From Paraconiothyrium sp. Pb-2020 (taxonomy: Eukaryota; Ascomycota; Dothideomycetes; Pleosporales; Didymosphaeriaceae), in the NCBI GenBank assembly GCA_022419385.1, contig JAJUBI010000001.1:5022001-5086000 (forward strand): a stretch of DNA of 64,000 bases, given 5' to 3'. Under the pieces are notes generated by a model. That model was not told the origin of the DNA and made no database searches. It saw only the letters and a program-made list of their open reading frames with translations. Shown piece by piece: positions 56,850-64,000 of this stretch (positions within the stretch are counted from its first letter, which is position 1; every line of letters starts with the position of its first letter). Position numbers and translations under genes: made by a program.

Positions 56850-57160
56850 GTAGGACGACTACAACCTATTGTCAAACTTAATTTAAATTTGATGGCAACG
56901 GTCTTTGTGCTTAATACCGTTCTAATTGCCTGGACAGCGTCTAGCATGTTGTGCCGAAGCGTCACCAGCTTATTGCGCATCATCGTCCCTTCTGCACCAA
57001 CTTAATAACCTTGGGGCACGTTTTCGCGTGGGGGGTTTGATATCAGAGATCGACCATTATTGTGCCCCACCGCATGGATCGTACCTTTTCAAGTGGTATA
57101 CTACGGTGAAATGCTTCCTCTGTCGTCTCTGTTGCACACATACATATACATATAATTACA
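56850..57160. other. Convergent spacer
   Basis: 3' ends of the dehydrogenase and of the Mmc1-like gene meet here. AT-rich, no gene. Confidence 0.5.
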
Positions 57161-59114
57161 CTATTCCTTACTCAACTTCCGCAGAGCTTCCCTAACCTTC
57201 GCAACCGCCTCGCTCGCCCTTTTCCTTTCTTCCACTCCCTCGTTCTCGACGGCCGAACCAGGCACACCAGCGTTGATGATACTCCCGACCAATTGCTCCG
57301 TCCTCTTTAGCGCCTGCCGCCCTTCTTCCTTCAGTTCGACCTTCCACGCCTCTCTCCCATCTTCCCACACCTTCTGCATGCGTCTTAGTGAGAACACCAA
57401 GCCGAGTGCGGCCACGGCACTCGCTTCGAAAAGGCTGACCGTAGACACGGAAGCGTACAGGAGGGCTGACAGGGCCGCGGAAAGAGATGTGGTAGAGAGT
57501 GTAGTCAGTATGAGGCGTTGGGCGAGTGCTTGAAGAGGAGGGAGTGTGGTCGCGAGAAGAGTTGTCCGGGTTAATGAAAGAAGGGCGGGCCATGGGGCGG
57601 GAGGGTTGACAGCGGTGGCAAGGGCTGTCTCGTGATTCTCTGCAATTGACACTTCGTGACCTAATGCATCTGCTGGAGTCTTGTAGTATGCGTCAACCTC
57701 GCCGTAACCGGGCAAAGGCCGCACCTCGTCCGGAAAACCCGCCTGTTTCATCCTACCCGCGAGATAGACGGCGTCTTTCTCTGCGCTTACGAGCCACCTT
57801 CGAGCGATAACCTCCTCTGTGATCATGCCCACATCGTCGACCCTCCAGAAGAGTTTCCACCACGCGAGCTTACGCCAGTTCCTCCCGGCGAAAGCCTCAT
57901 CGAGGTTATCCCTCAGCTCGCGGTGCGACTTTTCTGCCCACTGCTCTAAATATGCGATCATTTCTGCACCTAATTGCTCCGGCGTGATGCTTGAAGCGAG
58001 CACTTGGAGCTGTTCAGCATCTTCTTTTGCGATTGTAGCTTCTGCATCATCGAGGAGAGGAGATGAGGCCGTTTGAAACGGGCTTAACGGGACTATCGGA
58101 CCGAAGTTCGGAGAGGATCCATTGGGAGACGGTGGGGACACCGCTAGCGAACCAGTTCCGTTCGTAGGTGACAGCGTTGGCTACGGAAGTGCGAATGGCG
58201 TCTAAACCTTCGGCACCGATTGCGCTATTGATGGCTACAGCAGACGTGGAAATATCTGCGCCTTCTGATGCGTTTGAAGGTGTTGGAAGCTCAATAGCCA
58301 ACTTGACAATGTTGTCCGTCTCGTCTGCGGTATCCGACGTGAATTGCCCATACGCTAACGCACTATCGAGGCCTTCGCCCAGGACAAGCGTCTTGTGTAC
58401 TGGGAACGGCACAGGCGTACCCCTTGCAGAATTCGCCTGCAGTTTCGGCACCAACACTGCCTCCTTCGAGCGTTCTGTCGCCTGCGCAGCGGTCGAGCTG
58501 GGAGTATTGATGTTCAATGTCGACACTAATATCTCCAAATTATGCGTCTCTAGAACTCGCGAAGGCACGGAGATAATCTTGTACAGAGGACTCGGCGCAT
58601 GTGCATCGTTTTCGTCGCCGAAACTGCGTAACATTAGTCTTACGTCCAGAACATAATCACTATCTCCTTACCGTAGAAGTACAGCTCCTTCCTCTGGGCT
58701 CTTCTCTAGCTTCTTTTCCCATTCAGCTTTGTCCGCCAACGGATCCGCAACCAACAACCTCGCCAGTCGCTGAGCGCCAACCTGGCTGTTCAGCCCTAGC
58801 ACAGCGACCCTGGTTACCGCATTCTCTCCCGCTAGCCCGCTGAGCGCTAACTGCAGCCGACTCAAGTTGACGTATTGCTCTGCTGCATTGTTCAGTCCTG
58901 AAAGCGTATTATAAAGCTCCCCGTTCCTCGGTGGTACGTTCGGACGGTAGTTGATCGCAGTGGGCGAGACGTGTGTGGACGCGGAACGTGTGCGGAGGCT
59001 CAGCGCGGATGGACTGGCGGCATGGCGATAGTGAAGAGAAATCGCAAATCGGTCAATTGCTTTCGCTCTTGGACATGGAGCTTTTCGCGACACGCAGGCC
59101 ACCCATGGAGGCAT
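57161..59114 (-). CDS. Mitochondrial membrane protein, Mmc1-like, carries a 2-nt frameshift
   Basis: Exons 59114..58672 and 58623..57161, about 635 aa. The N-terminus is Arg/Ser-rich (LHYRHAASPSALSLRTRSAS), as for mitochondrial import. The body reads YNTLSGLNNAAEQYVNLSRLQLALSGL, VAVLGLNSQVGAQRLARLLLVADP-like sequence, and VTYERNWFASGVPTVSQWILSEL. The C-terminal half has two hydrophobic segments near LILTTLSTTSLSAALSALLYASVST and charged helices to the end. It resembles the fungal Mmc1 family, from memory and not certain. Near 58056 the frame changes between LISS and LLDDAEATI; loss of two bases from a CTCT tract (or one extra base) explains it. Divergent from the MAT2B-like gene. Confidence 0.75.
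58050..58062 (-). other. Apparent frameshift in the Mmc1-like gene
   Basis: On the minus strand tcctctcctcgatg changes frame within a pyrimidine CT repeat. Total exon length is off by one from a multiple of three, consistent with a lost CT pair. Confidence 0.6.
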
Positions 59115-59314
59115 CGGAACGGGACATGTGCGGCGGCGGGACGAGAAGTTCTTCGAGTTAAGTCGTTGACGTCGGGGGTCGATGCGCCGACCGACGCGCG
59201 TTGATTGGTTGACGTAACCATATTAATTCACTCTTCCGCCCCGCGTCCTCCACAGTTCACACTCTTCGCTAGAGACGCTTCTTGGATGTACGCAAGGCAA
59301 AATCATCATCGAAT
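59115..59314. promoter_or_regulatory. Divergent promoter, Mmc1-like / MAT2B-like
   Basis: 200 bp between outward-facing start codons; the tightest bidirectional interval in the window. Confidence 0.55.
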
Positions 59315-60415
59315 ATGGCGAGAACCGTATTGATCACAGGAGGTAAATCTCTCGGCTGCATCTCTACTGGTAAAGTCGCGAGGACTATGTTGACTTATAG
59401 ACAGCAAGTGGCCTGCTGGGATCCCAAATACAAAAGGTCTTTGACATAGATGGCTGGAAGGCCATAGGCACGGGTCTCACTCGGGCCAGCCCACCAGAGG
59501 TTATTAAACTAGACATACTCGATGCGAGCAACATTGAAAGCGTCTTGGACGAAGTGAAGTATGCACTTCTTGAACAATGTATCCTTCTTAGCCGCTGATG
59601 AAGCCCTAGACCTCAAGTTGTAGTACACTGTGTGCTTGCCTGTACATGTTTGACACGACTTTGTGAACTTACCTCAAACAGGTGCCGCAAACCGCTTCCC
59701 AGACTCCTGTTCCGCGAACCCGTCCGCCGCCCAAGCTCTCAATGTGGATTCTAGCAAAGCCCTGGCTGAAGCTACGATATCACGGGGTATCATACTCATC
59801 TACATCTCCACGGACTACGTCTTCTCCGGCCGCAAAGGCGAAGCACCTTACCACCCCTCCTCAAGCACTGACCCCCCAAACGTCTACGGCAAAACCAAGC
59901 TCGACGGCGAGAAAGCCGTCCTGGGCGTCGCTGAATCCAAGAAGAAAAAGAACAAAGTTGTTGTGCTACGCGTCCCTGTCCTTTATGGCAGCACAAACGA
60001 CCCTAAAGAATCCGCCGTCAATGTTCTCATGTCGCAGCTCTGGGAGTCGCAGAAGATTCAGCCTGGGCAGCCGAAAATCAAAGTCGACGACTGGGCGTTG
60101 CGCTATCCGACAAACACTTCTGATGTCGGCCGGGTATGTCGTGATCTTTCAACTTTGTATCTGGACCCGAAGAATCGGGAAGAAGATTTGCCGAGCGTGC
60201 TGCAATTTAGCTCGGAGGATAGGATGACGAAGTGGGAAATCGTGAAAGTGTTTGCGGATATCATGGGACTGCCTCTTGATGGCATGGAGGTTTTTGTTCC
60301 AGAGGAAGAAATTAGAGATGGAGTTCAAAGACCGTATGATTGTCATTTAGATACAAGCGTACTCAAGAAATTAGGTATCGATGTTGGGACTGTTGATTTT
60401 CGGTTTTGGTGGTAG
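59315..60415 (+). CDS. NAD(P)-binding RmlD-type reductase, MAT2B-like
   Basis: Short-chain-type extended reductase of the dTDP-4-dehydrorhamnose reductase family; the eukaryotic branch includes MAT2B, the regulatory subunit of methionine adenosyltransferase. Exons 59315..59342, 59405..59558, 59610..59629 and 59682..60415 join in phase to 311 aa. The dinucleotide motif is TGASGLLG, then VVVHCAANRFPDSC, YISTDYVFSGR, and NVYGKTKLDGE with the Tyr-x3-Lys pair. Ends DFRFWW, typical of fungal members. Whether it reduces a sugar or serves as a MAT regulator cannot be told. The 20-nt third exon is confirmed by reading through VVVHC. Confidence 0.9.
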
Positions 60416-61158
60416 GTTCCTATTTTGATAGCGATGATGACGGATTGCTGATTTACTGCAGGCGTAAAGAGGTTGGCGCGTTCCGTTAGTAGAACAGCGC
60501 ATTGCACTTGGACTGCGGCCCAGACAGTAAGTGTGCATTCATAGCTTACGAAGGTGCTTGTTGTACCAGTAAGTTGATATAGAATGACTCAGATCCCATA
60601 CTTATGCAAACGCTCCTGCACATTAGCCCCATGCTAATGCGTGACCACCAACCGACCTCTCGATACAGAGACGAGCGACAACCTGGATACTCTCACACAT
60701 GATGATCTCTAGGTGGTTGAGAACCTGGCGAAGTGCCATACAGTTGGTGTCATTGATGATTGGAGGTCCCCATTGAGGTCGTAGAAAATCTGAGATATCG
60801 GAGCCTTGTCTGAAAAACTACCAAGAATGTGAGGGTGATTCAGCCTGCGCAATATGGATTCTGTTTCGTGTACCTTGTACCTGCAGCGGCCCGCTATGCG
60901 AACGCCGTCGCGACAAATGGACGATTGAGAGCTCGCGCTGCGGCACAGTCGTGCCCACTTGGGCGGCTATCTGAACATGGGGGCCGCCACAACCGTTTAT
61001 GTACTACGGGGGACGCCCCGTAAGATGAATGCGAAGTCGTACTGCAAGGCGGTTTGTGCGCGTGCCTGAATTATTTTTCACTTTGTTGAGTCCTTTGATC
61101 TTACCGTTCGAGAGTTGTGTCGTTGGTATATCTGGCGCTTCTTGGTACGCCAGTTGCG
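60416..61158. other. Intergenic region
   Basis: About 740 bp; no gene or repeat recognised. Confidence 0.5.
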
Positions 61159-64000
61159 ATGGACGCATTCGGTACCAGAGCAGCACCCACCCGCTCGAGC
61201 TTTCCCAGTTCGTCGCTGCACGCAGCAACCTCACCATTCAAGAGCCTTTTGAGGCGAAGGAAGAGCAACGGATCTCGACGATGGAAGCCTCCGGCGCTAC
61301 ACCCTTTCACCTTCGCCATTGCCATCGCGACACCGATCGCCTTAATAGTCACACTTATACTGCTGCTCAGGCGGTCGCAACGAGACAATGGCATTATTTT
61401 CGCACCAGATATCAATGCTCTGCCCCTTTCGAGGACGTTCATGTACCAATACTTTCCCACCATATTGGCTGTCATTTTCAGTATCTTTTGGGCGTGGATC
61501 GATCTGGAGACGAAGCGATTGGAACCTTACTATCGATTGAGTGAAGAGAAGGGTGCACTGGGCAAAGACAGCCTCTTGCTGTCTTATCCCTTTGGGTTCG
61601 TACCGATGGTCCCCGTGAAAGCGTTTCGGCAAAGGTGAGCCTGATTTCGTCATGTTCGAATACAAGTGAGAGCGACCTCTCGCACCCAAACAGTAAGCGT
61701 TAAGGACGCTGATTGTGATATTACAGACACTGGCCTGTCTTCTGGGCTTCTTTCGCCCTATTGCTTGTCACTTGGGGTCTGGTACCTACGCAAGCGGGTA
61801 TATTTTCCACGGGAAACGTCACTCGCAACATAACGACCTCTTTCGAGGTATCCACTGGCTCCATGCCTTTGACTCAACAGGCAGGCTCACTAACGCTGCA
61901 ATATTTGCAATCATCATACGGGATTACGTCGCTCAATGAGACACTCCCGCCGTTCATGGCACGCAATTACACGCTCAGACCTTTTAGTCTGTCCCCATTG
62001 AAGGAACAAGATGCAAAAGAAGTCGATGCCAAGGAGTGGACTGTACCTACGACACTCTACAGCCTGGATTTGAACTGCGAACCTGCTATACCGTTCACGA
62101 ATACTTTTGGGATAAAATCATGGAACAACTCGGGCTGTGCGCTCGTAGGCCTCCAAATGGGCAACGACACAATCGATGAGAGGCCGAGGGAAACTAGTTT
62201 CACATCGATCAAGGCGTTTTCAGCACGACATGTTGGATTCTGGAACGCTCTCGGCTACGCTGACTACTATCTCAGCCAAACCTGCCCCGTTGTGAGAAAT
62301 CATACTTTCTTTGCGGCCTTTACGAGGAACAAGGAGAAAGGCAGTGACCCGGCTCAGAATGTTACTGCGATATTCTGTGAACCGACCTACTACTCACGAG
62401 AAGTCAATGCAACGGTGGACGTAGCCAATCGACAGCCTGTACGGTTTGTTCCGTTGGGTCCGAAACAGCCCTTACAAGACATAGATAATGTGGTCAACGT
62501 CACATTGATGGAGATGATATTGAGTGGGGGATATCCACTCAATCGCATACGTGCAAACGAGCTACCAACCGACAGGGTCCCCAATTTCGTTGAGCAGGTA
62601 ATGGAGAAGAACCTGACTAATCCATTAGATAGAATGCCCATGGTGGGATTCTCCACGATGATCGACGAAAGGCCACTTGGGGACTTTCTTGACTGGCAGA
62701 ATCTAGCTCGTTCATACGAGGATGCTTATCGTTTAATTTTTGCACGTGCAGTGGTGGAGGTCTTGGATGGCAAGTTCAAGAGTAGGAAACAGGTCGCAGG
62801 GACGCGAACGATGGCCACAGACGCCGTCCTCCTTGAGCCACTGTTCACTTACATCGTGATTGGGTTCTTGAGTGTCATTGTTGTTGCGACGATCGTGTTA
62901 GTCTGTTTGAGTTCAACCAGAACATTGGTTCTACGATCAGATCCGAGTACGATAGGTACCGTAAGTTGTTCGACAAATCTAGTAAAGGCCTGGCATAACA
63001 TCGATTTAGGTGATGGGATATGTGGCTCAAAACGAAGCTCTGCTTCGAGACTTCGAAGATCTAGACTGCTACACACTTGAGCAGATCGAACAAACCGTTC
63101 AGCAGAAGCGGTACCAGCTGATCGATCGGGACGATCAGATCCAGTAAGTTGAAAGTTTTCTTGGTGGTACGTGGATCAGCCCAGCTCAGTAATTCGGTAG
63201 TTTGATTGAAAGACGACCTGCCACAGCGTCCAACAGACAGAGTGCTCCTCAGGCAGTATCAACCCTGCGCACATCTTCCACGAAAGATATCGACAAGCCA
63301 GTCAGGCCTATCGAATTTAGTTTGGGGATGTCATTGCTCTATATTAGCGTGTTCATCGCCTTAGCTACGGTCTTAGCGACCGTGTTCATCAAAGCAAGGA
63401 AAAGCGGTATGTGTAATTTGCAACCCCAGACCGCATCAGCTCGCGTTAGCAGCAAGGCTATTTGTAAGATACTGACTAACGTATGCAGGACTTCCTTTGC
63501 CCTCTCGAAGTAAATTCGTACAGAATTTGCTTGAAAACTACATACCCACCGCAATTGCGACGCTGATTGAGCCGCTGTGGGTTCTTATCAACAGACTTCT
63601 ATGTCTTCTACAACCGATTGAGGAGCTACAATCCTGTAACGCAAAGGCCAAAGACTCTGTCGACTTGGATTACAGTTCTCTTCCCCCTCAGTTGGTTGTT
63701 TTCAAGGCACTGAGAGCCCGCCATTTCGTCCTAGCAGCTGTCTGCTCCATGGCTCTCCTAGCAAATATACTTTCGGTCGCCTTCGCCGGTCTGTTCAATC
63801 ACGATGTGATCGCAATCTTCAAGTCGGTATGTTCCTACAAACTCCTCGGCGGTACATCCGATGTGACGCGTACCTGCATATAAGACACGCATCAAGCGCA
63901 TCGCATGTTAATTACAGATCTAACTTATCCGTCAGACAACTCTCAAGCAACCGTACAATCTGAGCTTTGTATCCATCAACGGTAGCGTCGGACCCATCAC
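61159..64000 (+). CDS. DUF3433 multi-pass membrane protein, 3' partial
   Basis: Exons 61159..61634, 61727..62960, 63010..63143, 63201..63406, 63489..63826 and 63936..>64000 join in phase; the gene runs off the window. The N-terminus is basic and Ser-rich, followed by TM segments (FTFAIAIATPIALIVTLILLL; YFPTILAVIFSIFWAW; VFWASFALLLVTWGL), a long extracytoplasmic region with many N-x-S/T sites, and a further TM (YIVIGFLSVIVVATIVLVCL). After DPSTIGTVMGYVAQNEALLRDFEDLDCYTLEQIE a second similar half begins with MSLLYISVFIALATVLATVF. This duplicated layout is typical of fungal DUF3433 proteins, whose function is unknown. Confidence 0.88.

Noticed and set aside
21994..60415. Sulfur/methionine gene cluster (cysteine synthase, AdoMetDC, MAT2B-like)
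   Set aside because: These genes are spread over more than 50 kb among unrelated housekeeping genes; proximity gives no evidence of a cluster.

Overview
The window is nuclear DNA of a filamentous ascomycete. Genes are broken by many short introns, mostly 45-60 nt. The gene set is typically fungal: a Zn2Cys6 regulator, a GPI-anchored PEBP-like protein, a DUF3433 membrane protein and single-copy housekeeping genes. A Dothideomycete-like fungus is my best guess, but it rests on general familiarity and not on a marker gene. I see no CRISPR array, prophage, intact transposon or rRNA.

Layout. 0.4-3 kb: a tandem GFA-domain protein and a NEK-like kinase. 3.4-12 kb: dense housekeeping genes, namely condensin subunit Ycg1, mitochondrial cysteine synthase, NADH pyrophosphatase, COG2 and mitochondrial ribosomal protein L1. 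12-16.9 kb: gene-poor, with one small secreted protein and an 18-bp tandem repeat. 16.9-23.7 kb: a 916-aa acidic nuclear-type protein, Cfd1 and AdoMet decarboxylase. 25.6-34.3 kb: an epoxide-hydrolase-like protein, HID1 and the TFIIH helicase XPB/Ssl2. 36-41.7 kb: a Zn2Cys6 factor, an RG-rich protein and an intron-bearing tRNA-Ser(CGA). 43-50.4 kb: Hat2, the exonuclease Xrn1 and signal peptidase subunit Spc3. 51.4-64 kb: a PEBP-like GPI protein, a small membrane protein, nitronate monooxygenase, a 2-hydroxyacid dehydrogenase, an Mmc1-like mitochondrial protein, a MAT2B-like reductase and a DUF3433 protein cut by the window end.

I worked out exon structures by phase bookkeeping, about 45 introns in all. 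Most genes close perfectly. Six carry a single local lesion. Ycg1, COG2, Hat2, the Mmc1-like gene and one splice donor of the epoxide-hydrolase-like gene each miss one or two bases, mostly in short homopolymers. XPB has a stop codon exactly at the Walker A lysine. The rest of each gene is intact, so base-level assembly error is the simplest reading. Three introns use GC-AG ends. The epoxide-hydrolase-like protein lacks its nucleophilic Asp and has an altered oxyanion motif, which looks real.

There is no clear multi-gene pathway or secondary-metabolite cluster. Several housekeeping genes sit head to head over 200-480 bp intervals that probably act as shared promoters (Ycg1/cysteine synthase, Npy1/COG2, HID1/XPB, Hat2/Xrn1, Mmc1-like/MAT2B-like).
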